From NCBI RefSeq assembly GCF_009928445.1, contig NZ_JAABNO010000001.1:310001-374000 (forward strand): a stretch of DNA of 64,000 nucleotides, read 5' to 3'. This DNA comes from Clostridium sp. C8-1-8. GTDB taxonomy: Bacteria > Bacillota > Clostridia > Clostridiales > Clostridiaceae. This document shows positions 45,402 to 53,635 of the stretch, piece by piece. The translations under genes were made by a program, and so were the position numbers. The notes under the pieces were generated by a model. That model worked only from the letters and a program-made list of their open reading frames with translations. It had not been told where the DNA came from and searched no databases. The first letter of the stretch is position 1. The number at the start of each line of letters is the position of its first letter.

Positions 45402-45692
45402 TTATCTATGATTTTTTAGTTTTTCATCAATAGATATTCCGCCGGTTTTTTCATCAAGTCTAACTACTGTTATAACTCTTTCTATTCCAAGCTCAAAAGG
45501 AATCTTATGAGCTCTTTTTACCACTTCTATAACCTCGTCAAATTCACCTTCTAAGGTGGTACTCATAGCACCTACTTCATATTTTAAGCCAGTGTCCTCT
45601 ATATATTCAATAACCTTGTCAACTACTTTATACATCTCATCTTCTGTAACACATGGAATAAGTGGCATTACTGCTATATCTGCTATTACCAT
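45402..45692 (-). CDS. MTH1187/YkoF-type thiamine-binding protein
   Basis: About 96 residues. I chose the ATG at 45692 (MVIADIAVMPL), preceded by AGAGGTGAT; the GTG at 45701 lies inside that site. The fold is a ferredoxin-like dimer, with 'KYEVGAMSTTLEGEFDEVIEVV' carrying the family's central motif. Members bind thiamine or its precursors. It lies 12 bp downstream of thiT under the same TPP riboswitch, which supports a thiamine role. Confidence 0.85.
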   Translation of the reverse strand: MVIADIAVMPLIPCVTEDEMYKVVDKVIEYIEDTGLKYEVGAMSTTLEGEFDEVIEVVKRAHKIPFELGIERVITVVRLDEKTGGISIDEKLKNHR

Positions 45693-45704
45693 TGAAATCA
45701 CCTC

Positions 45705-46409
45705 TTAATAAGAGCTTAAAGAAGCTTGCTTAATAAATCTTTCTACAGGTAAGAAGTAAAGTATCACAACACATATGACTGCTTCTGCACCCATTAATAA
45801 GCCATTTACAGTTAAGGAATATATCCATACAGATGTACCAGCTGGAGCATATGAACCAAAGAATGCTACTCCAGATATAAAGTGACATATAAATCTTCCG
45901 AATATAGCGACTATACAAGCTAATAGTTTTGTGTTTTTTCTTAGAATATTACTATTCTTAAAGAATCCTGATATACCAAGAGCTGTGAAAGCCAATGGAT
46001 AATCAAATAATAATTGTATTGGATGAACTACGTAAGGGTCAGTAAGAAGATTTATTAAACTATATAAGAATCCTGTTAATAGACCTACTGAGGGACCGTA
46101 TATCAAACCTATAAGTATTATTGGAATCATACTACCTGGAGTTATGCTACCACCTTGAGGAAAATGGTAAAGCTTAAGTGCTTGCAATATAGTTGCTAGA
46201 GCTAAGGCTAAAGCTATTCTTGCTATAAGCTTAGCATCAAATTTGATCTTTTTAGAAGCAACAAAAACACCAATAAGTACTGCACAGCCTAATATAGCTA
46301 TGACGTAAGTAGGATTTGTAAAGATGTCAACGATATTTTTTGGTAAGCTACCAAACTTGGACATTGCCTCCCAAAAGTCTCCGAACAATTGTTTAAAATA
46401 ACTAATCAT
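45705..46409 (-). CDS. thiT: thiamine-specific ECF transporter substrate-binding subunit
   Basis: S component of an energy-coupling-factor transporter, about 234 residues, six membrane helices. I chose the ATG at 46409 (MISYFKQLFGDFW), preceded by AAGGGGG; the longer frame to 46499 runs into the riboswitch terminator. Helices near the centre contain 'FPQGGSITPGSMIPIILIGL', a characteristic ThiT segment. The energising module (EcfA/EcfT) is not here and is normally shared. Regulated by the TPP riboswitch. Confidence 0.9.
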   Translation of the reverse strand: MISYFKQLFGDFWEAMSKFGSLPKNIVDIFTNPTYVIAILGCAVLIGVFVASKKIKFDAKLIARIALALALATILQALKLYHFPQGGSITPGSMIPIILIGLIYGPSVGLLTGFLYSLINLLTDPYVVHPIQLLFDYPLAFTALGISGFFKNSNILRKNTKLLACIVAIFGRFICHFISGVAFFGSYAPAGTSVWIYSLTVNGLLMGAEAVICVVILYFLPVERFIKQASLSSY

Positions 46410-46454
46410 AAAAAAGAACCCCCTTTTTAGTGTATGAGGAGTGGAAAGCGAGAG

Positions 46455-46487
46455 CAAAAAAACCGCATTCCAGAAGGAATACGGTTG
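46455..46487 (-). terminator. TPP riboswitch terminator
   Basis: On the minus strand AACCGTATTCC pairs with GGAATGCGGTT around TTCT, then a run of T (46455-46460). It lies between the aptamer and thiT, so TPP binding would be expected to favour it. Confidence 0.85.
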
Positions 46488-46499
46488 ATATAATATCAA

Positions 46500-46592
46500 T
46501 AACGCTTTCCTACGCTGGTATTATCCAGATCAGGTATGAGGGTTAATGATAAGAATCATCTCTCAGCCTTAAAGGCACCCCTAGCCACACTA
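46500..46592 (-). ncRNA. TPP riboswitch aptamer
   Basis: The minus strand carries the conserved blocks GGGGTGCC, GCTGAGA, CCTGATCTGGATAATACCAG (positions 46517-46536) and GCGTAGGAAAGCG. These are the THI element sequences. It is placed ahead of thiT and the thiamine-binding protein gene, so uptake is shut off when TPP is plentiful. Confidence 0.96.
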
Positions 46593-46622
46593 TTTTAATT
46601 TACCACAATTATACTCCAGATT

Positions 46623-46832
46623 TTAGAAAAAATCAATTAGTTTGTCACTAGTGGCTTTGTCGTGTGAGAAGGAGCTGTTATCTATTGAGTTTCTTATACT
46701 TATAGGTACATCGATGGTATCTCCAACTTTAACATTTTGAGATAGTCTTGATACAGACAAATCTATTGTTGTACCATCTTCGAGAGATATAAAAGCATCA
46801 GTTTTGTTCATATCTAAAACTTTTCCTTTCAA
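46623..46832 (-). CDS. small beta-barrel-like hypothetical protein
   Basis: 69 residues with TTG start at 46832, preceded by AGAGGTGAT. The first 42 residues (MKGKVLDMNKTDAFISLEDG, then TTIDLSVSRL and KVGDTIDV) have the pattern of small SH3/OB-like barrels, similar to DUF3006 or to RsgI N-terminal domains. The tail is polar and probably disordered. Lies just upstream of the thiT riboswitch on the same strand. Function unknown. Confidence 0.6.
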   Translation of the reverse strand: MKGKVLDMNKTDAFISLEDGTTIDLSVSRLSQNVKVGDTIDVPISIRNSIDNSSFSHDKATSDKLIDFF

Positions 46833-47009
46833 GTTATCACCTCTTAAAATATGATTTATATAGTATTCTTTACTTTGATATAGGATTTATACTTAAAATC
46901 ACATACTTATTTTTTCTTGAAAGGAATAATGTTTTAACGTTTATAATAAGACAATAGTCTAATGAACATTACCTTCATTTTCTATATACAGATAGAGAGG
47001 TGCAGCCTT

Positions 47010-47050
47010 AAAAAAATAAAGTAAGGCTATATATTATAACCTTACTTTAT
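47010..47050 (-). terminator. terminator after degV-padR
   Basis: AAAGTAAGG and its complement CCTTACTTT (47018-47048 overall) enclose a TATA-rich loop; on the minus strand a run of seven T follows at 47010-47016. Confidence 0.85.
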
Positions 47051-47065
47051 ATAATAAGTATGTTT

Positions 47066-47518
47066 TTAATAGAGGTCAGCATAGATAATTTTGAAGACTT
47101 CTAAGGCTTCTTCTATCTTAACCTTAAGGAGAGTTTTTCTATCCCCAAATTCTTTTAATCCATTCTCTGTTAGAGTATAGATTTTCATAAACTTCTTTTT
47201 AGGATCATCCCACTCGCCTAATATTAGACCATCTTTTTCAAACTTTTTTAACAAAGGATATATTCCACCAGTACTAGGAATCCATAAACCGTTGGTTCTT
47301 TCACCTATTTTATGAGCTATATCATTTCCATTTGTAGGACCCAAGCTTAATATATAAAGAACATATATTGGAAGAAGACCTTTTGTAAGTACTTGACCTA
47401 CAGCTTCTTTTTCTTTTTGAACCTTTTTTAATTCATTAATCTTTTGCTTATATTCATTATATAATCTTCTTTCTTCAGCTTTTATATCCTCTAAGCTATT
47501 GAAATTAAACTCATCCAC
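47066..47518 (-). CDS. PadR-family transcriptional regulator
   Basis: 150 residues: an N-terminal coiled coil (5-45, EERRLYNEYKQKINELKKV) precedes the PadR winged helix (50-150) with 'LPIYVLYILSLGPTNGNDI', 'STGGIYPLLKKFEKDGLI' and 'KKKFMKIYTLTENGLKEF'. The additional N-terminal coiled coil is not typical of short PadR proteins. It is 9 bp downstream of degV and probably represses that promoter through the repeated GTGATA-type sites there. Effector unknown. Confidence 0.85.
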   Translation of the reverse strand: MDEFNFNSLEDIKAEERRLYNEYKQKINELKKVQKEKEAVGQVLTKGLLPIYVLYILSLGPTNGNDIAHKIGERTNGLWIPSTGGIYPLLKKFEKDGLILGEWDDPKKKFMKIYTLTENGLKEFGDRKTLLKVKIEEALEVFKIIYADLY

Positions 47519-47527
47519 AATAAGACA

Positions 47528-48370
47528 CTATTCCCTTTGAACCGCAAGTCCTAATAGTCCTGGACCTGTGTGGACTCCTAGAGCTGGGCCTATTGTAGCT
47601 ATATCTATAAAACTGATATTAGCCCAATCCTTTACTTCAGCAAATAAGGTTTTTGCTTCTTCTAAAGCACCACCTTGTAGAACCCAGATTTTGCACTTAG
47701 ATACACTCAAATGTTCGTTTAATATATCCTTAAGTTTACTAATAGCTTGTTTTCTACCTCTTGCCTTAGAATGAGTATAGTAAATACCATCGTCATTTAC
47801 AGAAATAACTGGTTTTATATTTAACATTTCACCTATTGTTCCAGAAACTTTTCCTATTCTACCACCCTTTTTTAAGTACTCCAATGTGTTTAGAGTAAAG
47901 TAGCCATAAGTTTTTTCTCTTAGTTTAGGCAATACTTCTATTATTTCTTCGAAGCTCTTGCCTTCTTCTAACATTTGGATTGCATTTAACACTAACACTC
48001 CTTGAGGCATACTCAATATCTTAGTATCAAAAATGTGTGTGTTTAGGTTGGGATGATTTTCTGCAATAATTCTTAAGCTATTTGATGTTCCTGAAAGACC
48101 GGAGGATATAGTTATTGCTATAGCATGTGTATATCCTTCTGATTCTATCTCATTTAGAATATCATCCATGTATTTTCCATCAGGAAGTGAAGTTTTAGGT
48201 ATTTCATTTTCAAGTGAAGAATATAAGTCATCAGGACTTATTTCAATTCTATCTAAATAATCTTTATCCTTATATATAATTCTCAATGGTAAAAAGAAAA
48301 TACCATGTTTTTTTAATGTTTCATTATCCAAATCGCTACCGCTATCGGTGATTAAAGCTATTTTTTGCAA
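47528..48370 (-). CDS. DegV-family fatty acid-binding protein
   Basis: 280 residues. The DegV signature 'ALITDSGSDLDNETLKKHGI' near the N terminus and 'YFTLNTLEYLKKGGRIGKVSGTIGEMLNIKPVI' (quoted in part) at about 155-187 are clear. FakB/DegV proteins present fatty acids to a FakA kinase; no fakA is next to this gene. First gene of a degV-padR operon. ATG preceded by GAGGAGGAA. Confidence 0.9.
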   Translation of the reverse strand: MQKIALITDSGSDLDNETLKKHGIFFLPLRIIYKDKDYLDRIEISPDDLYSSLENEIPKTSLPDGKYMDDILNEIESEGYTHAIAITISSGLSGTSNSLRIIAENHPNLNTHIFDTKILSMPQGVLVLNAIQMLEEGKSFEEIIEVLPKLREKTYGYFTLNTLEYLKKGGRIGKVSGTIGEMLNIKPVISVNDDGIYYTHSKARGRKQAISKLKDILNEHLSVSKCKIWVLQGGALEEAKTLFAEVKDWANISFIDIATIGPALGVHTGPGLLGLAVQRE

Positions 48371-48715
48371 GTTATATTCCTCCTCGTATTCATAAATATA
48401 CTATTTATAGTAAGTTAATATATGCATGTAAAGTTTATAGTGAAATCATAAACGCTTAATTAAGCCTTTAAGTTAAAAGACTTTGCTATGATTAAATTAT
48501 ATCACAAGTGATAACTATATCAATAGTGATATAGTTGTATAAAATAATTGAGTGTTTTTAAATTTATTACAATATGTTTTAGAAATATAGTAAATAAATT
48601 ACGATTATATTTAATTATGTTAGAAAATTAATTATAATAGTCATATACGTAGCATAAATAAACATCAATGGAACAATATTTATAGCATTTTCGTAAATAT
48701 TATGAGGTGAAGTTC
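48371..48715. other. 345-bp divergent region between degV and the GGDEF gene
   Basis: Holds the degV promoter and the multiple GTGATA half-sites. Remaining sequence toward the GGDEF gene is AT-rich with no clear feature. Confidence 0.6.
48496..48538 (-). promoter_or_regulatory. degV-padR promoter with repeated operator half-sites
   Basis: On the minus strand TTGATA (48523-48518), a 16-bp spacer and TATAAT (48501-48496) form a near-consensus promoter. Two palindromes cover it: TATCAC-AA-GTGATA (48500-48513) and AACTATATCA-atag-TGATATAGTT (48513-48536). They share the TATCA/TGATA half-site. The placement suggests autorepression by the PadR protein encoded in the same operon. Confidence 0.65.
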
Positions 48716-49819
48716 TTGAAGAAGGATTTTTTTATAATTATATTATTTTCGTTTCTAATACTTTTCATAATAATTCTTCTTATAAAGAATCATAAGTTAA
48801 AGAATAATCTTATGGAAACAGAGGAAATAAAAAAAGAAATTTATAATATGGGAAAAAAGATAAGCAACATTAGCAGCAAAAATCTAGTTTATGAGATAAT
48901 GCTCCAATCAGCTATGACCGTAATTGATAAGGCGGATAGAGGTAGTGTGTTCGTTCTTGAAGATGATGGATATTTTTATTATAAGGCTGTGAAGGGATAT
49001 TCAAAAGAATTACTTAATATGAAGTTGAAAAAAGAAGATGTGTATTTATATAGACTTAATAAATTTGGAGATATACATGTACTTAACTTAAAAGATAGTA
49101 ATAACAAAGGATTGTTCGATGATGAAGTATCACGTGAAATAGATGATATGGGAGATTATAATAGAATCAACAGTGTTCTATTTTCTCCAATCTATGTAGA
49201 CGATAAAGTTATGGCAGTGATAAATCTCGATATCACTAGAACATATACAAGCTTTAACAAAGACGATATAGTGAAGATGAGGAGTATTAATCATGAGCTA
49301 GAGCTTGCTCTTAAAAACTTTTTATCTCAGCAGAAGTTGAGATATATAGCAACTCATGATGAACTTACTAATCTTTATAATAGAAGAAGTTTTAAGGATA
49401 ACTTTAGTAGGGAATTGATAAAAATTAATCGTGAAAAACATACATCTCAAGTAGCACTTATAGACTTGGATGATTTTAAGCTTATAAATGACAACTATGG
49501 CCATAATGAAGGAGATAGAGCGCTTACTATAATGTCAGAGGCATTAAGATTTAACTTGGATACAGATCATTTATATGCAAGAATGTCAGGGGATGAATTT
49601 GTTATTGTATTTAAAAACTGCTCTGCAGAAGAGGCTAAAAGTAAGATTTTAAATATAAAGAAATATTTACATAGTAGTTGTGATGAAAGAAATTTCATAG
49701 ATTTCAGTTATGGCTTGGCAGAGATAAATGGAGAAAGTAAGTTGAGTATGGATGAAATACTCTCAATAGCAGATAGAAACATGTATATAAATAAAAAAGA
49801 AAAAAAGGCAATAAAATAA
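48716..49819 (+). CDS. membrane-anchored GAF-GGDEF diguanylate cyclase
   Basis: About 367 residues. The TTG at 48716 follows GAGGTG at a proper distance; the GTG at 48707 lies inside that site. One N-terminal membrane helix (about 3-24), a GAF-like sensor (about 45-190, with 'ADRGSVFVLEDDGYFYYKAV') and a C-terminal GGDEF domain (about 205-367). The active-site motif reads SGDEF (in ARMSGDEFVIVF), a variant accepted by active cyclases. Metal ligand Asp in 'LIDLDDFKLINDNYGH' is intact. No RxxD inhibitory site is evident in front of the motif. Likely makes c-di-GMP. Confidence 0.88.
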   Translation: MKKDFFIIILFSFLILFIIILLIKNHKLKNNLMETEEIKKEIYNMGKKISNISSKNLVYEIMLQSAMTVIDKADRGSVFVLEDDGYFYYKAVKGYSKELLNMKLKKEDVYLYRLNKFGDIHVLNLKDSNNKGLFDDEVSREIDDMGDYNRINSVLFSPIYVDDKVMAVINLDITRTYTSFNKDDIVKMRSINHELELALKNFLSQQKLRYIATHDELTNLYNRRSFKDNFSRELIKINREKHTSQVALIDLDDFKLINDNYGHNEGDRALTIMSEALRFNLDTDHLYARMSGDEFVIVFKNCSAEEAKSKILNIKKYLHSSCDERNFIDFSYGLAEINGESKLSMDEILSIADRNMYINKKEKKAIK

Positions 49820-49831
49820 TTATAGATAAAA

Positions 49832-49876
49832 AAAGAGTTCACTTAAGAAATTAACTTTAGTGAACTTTATGTTTTT
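49832..49876. terminator. bidirectional terminator
   Basis: AGTTCACTTAA (49836-49846) pairs with TTTAGTGAACT (49856-49866), one mismatch, with flanking A and T runs. The GGDEF and YerB-like genes converge here. Confidence 0.82.
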
Positions 49877-49885
49877 GCTAAAAGA

Positions 49886-50914
49886 TTAATTGTATTTTGA
49901 AGTAACAGAGTTATCAACTATGTGCCATATTGTGGTTCCTTTAGAAAAGCAAACTTTATTGCCATCTTCAGTGAATAGCTCTGTCTGTTCATTTTCGGAA
50001 TTTCTTTGCCAGTTTACCTTCGTAACCTTACCTGAGGAGAATACAAATCCAGTGCCTTTACCTATCAAATTTATATCTAAGTGAGTATTGTCTGATTGTA
50101 ACTTTATATCGGTATTTTGTATAACTACGTTTGAAAAAGTAACGGGAAGGTTGTTGTTTTTATCTACTACTTTAACACCATCCATATATTTTTCATACTT
50201 TCCATTTACATACTTATAGGTAGTAGAATAGCTCTTATTTATGCTAAGATCAATTTTTGTAGCCTTGTCCATATTTCCGCGTTCCCAAAACTTGTTATCA
50301 AAATTAAAGCTACATTTAAGGTCTGTTTTTATTTTTTTTGAGTCAATATATTTGCGTATTTGGCTTGCTGTAGTATACAGATTATGGGGAGCTTTTCGTG
50401 AATTATCTCTGTAAAAATATTCGCCATTGGATATCTCGTTTATATTATTTACAGAGGGGGTGTTTTTAATTATTGATAACGCTTCCTCACTACCACCACA
50501 ATGGGCAAATGGAACATTAAATTCTTTAGCAATAGATATAAAGTAAGGTCTTACACTTCTTATAGGACCAATTTGTTTAGGGCTGTTTTTGTGAAATAAT
50601 GCTATAAATCTAGGTATTCCGCCTTCAGCCATAGTTTCAAAAACAATATCAGCCTCACTTAAGCCACTTTGGGGTCTAGCATCCTTTGAATTTTCTATTA
50701 TGGCCATAAAAGGAGTATTATTTTTTTCATCTTCAGTTAAATTTTCTTCTGTGTAGCAGCAAGCTTCATCTTTATCATCAGTACCACCGTTTAAATTAAT
50801 AAGTGGAGGTTGTTCTCTTTTGAATGGTTTTATTGATGTCTTTTTCTCATTTGAAGCGCATCCAAATAAAGAAATACACATTGCTAGAATTATAAAATAG
50901 GCGATTTTTTTCAT
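49886..50914 (-). CDS. DUF3048-family (YerB-like) lipoprotein
   Basis: 342 residues. Signal peptide ends at the lipobox LFGC (C19). The first DUF3048 domain has 'PFMAIIENSKDARPQSGLSEADIVFETMAEGGIPRFIALFH' (quoted in part, about 70-110), then 'IGPIRSVRPYFISIAKEFN' and 'FAHCGGSEEAL'. The C-terminal domain (about 220-342) ends 'GTTIWHIVDNS'. Extracytoplasmic; function in the family not established, although Bacillus relatives sit in cell-envelope contexts. ATG preceded by GGGAGATG. Confidence 0.87.
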   Translation of the reverse strand: MKKIAYFIILAMCISLFGCASNEKKTSIKPFKREQPPLINLNGGTDDKDEACCYTEENLTEDEKNNTPFMAIIENSKDARPQSGLSEADIVFETMAEGGIPRFIALFHKNSPKQIGPIRSVRPYFISIAKEFNVPFAHCGGSEEALSIIKNTPSVNNINEISNGEYFYRDNSRKAPHNLYTTASQIRKYIDSKKIKTDLKCSFNFDNKFWERGNMDKATKIDLSINKSYSTTYKYVNGKYEKYMDGVKVVDKNNNLPVTFSNVVIQNTDIKLQSDNTHLDINLIGKGTGFVFSSGKVTKVNWQRNSENEQTELFTEDGNKVCFSKGTTIWHIVDNSVTSKYN

Positions 50915-51089
50915 AAAATCATCTCCCAGTTATTTAATATATCCTGGAGAAATAAAATCCGATAAGCTGGTATGCATGTCCAAGTTAATTTTAAATTTTA
51001 TTTTCTACAGTTATATTAAAATATATGCCGACAAAGTATTAATATAATTAATAATTGAACGAAAATCATAATTAGTATAATTAATTTGC

Positions 51090-51133
51090 CAGTATTTTCT
51101 TAAATATTCCTAATGTCAACATTAGAAATACTG
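51090..51133. other. nested inverted repeat upstream of nrdD
   Basis: CAGTATTT (51090-51097) pairs with AAATACTG (51126-51133), and CTAATGT (51110-51116) with ACATTAG (51119-51125); 12 unpaired bases bulge on the left. The inner TAATGT-CA-ACATTA looks like a protein-binding palindrome. Confidence 0.45.
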
Positions 51134-51204
51134 TAAGAAAGTTTAAAAATAGAAGATATAATGACATATACTTTGCTATTATTTAAAAAAAGTTCAATTT
51201 GAAA

Positions 51205-51255
51205 TTGCCTATAAGTTTTTAGTGAAGTATAATAAGTCAGTACAATATATAGTGC
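51205..51255 (+). promoter_or_regulatory. nrdD promoter with NrdR box
   Basis: TTGCCT (51205-51210), 17 bp, TATAAT (51228-51233). GTACAATATATAGTGC (51240-51255) matches the NrdR consensus ACACWATATATWGTGT at 13 of 16 positions. A weaker half-like site (ending AGTGA at 51225) lies exactly 30 bp upstream, the phasing expected for paired NrdR boxes. Together they flank the -10. Confidence 0.65.
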
Positions 51256-51271
51256 AATGGGGGTCGTCGGT

Positions 51272-53392
51272 ATGCTAGATGTTGTGAAACGTGATGGTAG
51301 AAGGGTTAGCTTTAATGCTGAGAAAATTGGGAAGGCAATAAAGGGTGCCGCAGAAGAAATTGGTCAAAGTTTGAAAGAAAGTCAAGTAATTGATACTATA
51401 CAAAAAGTAATCAATTATATTGAAATGTCTGAAAAGTCAAATGTTACAGTAGAAGAAATTCAAAATTTAGTTGAAAAAGCTTTAAGTGATAATGGATTTA
51501 AAAACATAGCTCAAGCATACTCAACTTACAGAAATGAAAGAACAAAGGTCAGAGAGATAAAATCGGACCTAATGAAGGCTATAGGCAAAATTGGAATTGA
51601 AACTGATAGAGATAATGCGAATGTAGGAAATAACTTTTCTTCAAAACTACTTAGAATAGCATCGGAATCGAATAAGTGGCATAATCTTGCTTCAATGCCA
51701 AAGCACCTGGCTAGAGCACATGAAAATGGTGATGTATATTATCATGATTTAGATAGCTATAACTTAACTACTAACTGCTTACATATACCAACTAAAGAGA
51801 TGTTAGAGAATGGATTTAATACTGGTTATGGAACAATAAATAAACCAAGGAGAATTGAAACAGCAGCAGAGCTTTCCTGTATATTGCTTCAATCAACTCA
51901 AAATGATATGTTTGGAGGACAATCTCATCCAGACTTTGATAATGATATGTCAATATTTATTGAGCCAACAAGAAGTGAAATAAGGGAAGAGTTATCAAGC
52001 TATGGAATAGAAGGTGAAGCTCTAGATAAGTTAGTTGAGACTAAGCTTAGAAAAAGTGTTCATCAGGCTATGCAAGGTGTTGTTTACAATTTAAATACAA
52101 TGCATTCCCGTGCAGGTTCTCAAGTTCCATTTTCATCGATTAATTTAGGAATACCAAATAACGCAGATGCTGCATTAGTATGTGAAGTATTCTTACTAGA
52201 GTATGAGAAAGGTCTTGGAAAAGGAGAGCAGCCAATATTTCCTAACATAATATTTAGAGTTAAGGAAGGAGTAAATAGAGAGAAGGAAGATCCATATTTC
52301 TATTTATTCGAATTAGCATGTAGAGTTGCTGCAAAGAGAATGAATCCTACATTTATGAATATAGATGCAGATTTTAATAAAGAGTATTATGATAAGGGAT
52401 ATATGCCTGCAACTATGGGTTGTAGAACTTATCTTATGAATAATATAAATGGAGATCATGGTTGTAAAGGCAGAGGAAATATAGCACCTACAACTATTAA
52501 TCTGCCAAGAATAGGGCTTCAAGCTAAAGGAAATGTAGATAAATTCTTTGATATACTTCAAAGTAGATTAGAGTTGGCAAAAGAATCTTTAATGCACAGA
52601 TATTCGGTACTTAAGAATTTAAAAGTTAAAGATTTACCTTTTGTTGCTGGACAGGGACTTATGAAAGGTGCAGAAGGATTGAGTCCCGATGATAATATTG
52701 AGCCTATATTAAAACAAGGTACTTGGGTTATAGGGTTCATAGGCCTTGCAGAAACTTTAATCGCACTAGTTGGAAAGCATCATGCTGAGGATGATGCTAC
52801 AAGAGAACTAGGAATCAGAGTTATATCTTATATAAGAGAATATACAGATAAGCTTAAAGAGGATACTCATCTAAATTGGAGTTGTTATGCTACTCCAGCA
52901 GAAGGCTTAAGTGGTAAATTCATAAAACAAGATCAAAAGATATTTGGAATAGTAAAAGGAGTTACTGATAAGGACTACTATACAAACAGTTATCATGTGC
53001 CTGTAGGATATCCTATATCTATAATTGATAAAATAAAGATAGAAGCACCATATCATAAGATTTGTAATGGTGGTCACATATCCTACCTTGAGGTGGATGG
53101 AACTCCTGATGCAGAGACAATAATGAACATTCTTAATTATGCTTATAAAAACACTAATATAAGTTACTTAGGAATAAACTTCCACATAAGATATTGCAAA
53201 AACTGTGGAACTTATCTAAATAATGGTGAATCAAAATGTACTTGTTGTGGAAGCCATGATATTCAAGGTGTTTCAAGAGTAACAGGCTACCTAAGTCTTG
53301 ATGAAAGATTTGGTCCTGGTAAGTATGAGGAAAGAGAAGATAGAGTAACTCATACAGAAAATCATAAGCATAGCTATCATATTGAAAAATAA
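51272..53392 (+). CDS. nrdD: anaerobic ribonucleoside-triphosphate reductase, class III
   Basis: Makes deoxyribonucleotides by glycyl-radical chemistry; about 706 residues. I favour the ATG at 51272 (MLDVVKRDGRRVSFNAEKIG), preceded by GGGGG; the ATG at 51257 is possible. N-terminal ATP-cone (1-90) for allosteric control, then the catalytic barrel. Near the C terminus CKNC and CTCC bind zinc, and RVTGYLS holds the radical glycine. Activated by NrdG, which lies 2 kb downstream, separated by two genes. Confidence 0.95.
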   Translation: MLDVVKRDGRRVSFNAEKIGKAIKGAAEEIGQSLKESQVIDTIQKVINYIEMSEKSNVTVEEIQNLVEKALSDNGFKNIAQAYSTYRNERTKVREIKSDLMKAIGKIGIETDRDNANVGNNFSSKLLRIASESNKWHNLASMPKHLARAHENGDVYYHDLDSYNLTTNCLHIPTKEMLENGFNTGYGTINKPRRIETAAELSCILLQSTQNDMFGGQSHPDFDNDMSIFIEPTRSEIREELSSYGIEGEALDKLVETKLRKSVHQAMQGVVYNLNTMHSRAGSQVPFSSINLGIPNNADAALVCEVFLLEYEKGLGKGEQPIFPNIIFRVKEGVNREKEDPYFYLFELACRVAAKRMNPTFMNIDADFNKEYYDKGYMPATMGCRTYLMNNINGDHGCKGRGNIAPTTINLPRIGLQAKGNVDKFFDILQSRLELAKESLMHRYSVLKNLKVKDLPFVAGQGLMKGAEGLSPDDNIEPILKQGTWVIGFIGLAETLIALVGKHHAEDDATRELGIRVISYIREYTDKLKEDTHLNWSCYATPAEGLSGKFIKQDQKIFGIVKGVTDKDYYTNSYHVPVGYPISIIDKIKIEAPYHKICNGGHISYLEVDGTPDAETIMNILNYAYKNTNISYLGINFHIRYCKNCGTYLNNGESKCTCCGSHDIQGVSRVTGYLSLDERFGPGKYEEREDRVTHTENHKHSYHIEK

Positions 53393-53403
53393 TAGGTTGA
53401 TGA

Positions 53404-53436
53404 AGTAAGAGGTGAAGTATGTTCACCTCTTATTTT
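53404..53436 (+). terminator. terminator after nrdD
   Basis: TAAGAGGTGAA (53406-53416) pairs perfectly with TTCACCTCTTA (53422-53432) around a 5-nt loop, followed by TTTT. Confidence 0.88.
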
Positions 53437-53635
53437 AATGTTGAGAAAAGTATAACGCTTCTATTTTTTAAAAATTAATAATTAGGATAAAACTTTTGTA
53501 AAGGATACTTGAGTTTTAATGAATATTTTATATCATATTCGCGAAAATTATAATTAATATAACTTAAGTTGTTTACAATTTAATTGTATTGATATATAAT
53601 ATCATTAAATAATAATTATCAATAGAGGTGCTAAT

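Larger units (their letters stand above)
50915..51271. other. 357-bp divergent region upstream of nrdD
   Basis: Contains a palindromic hairpin (51090-51133), the nrdD promoter and an NrdR-type box. No ORF. Confidence 0.6.
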
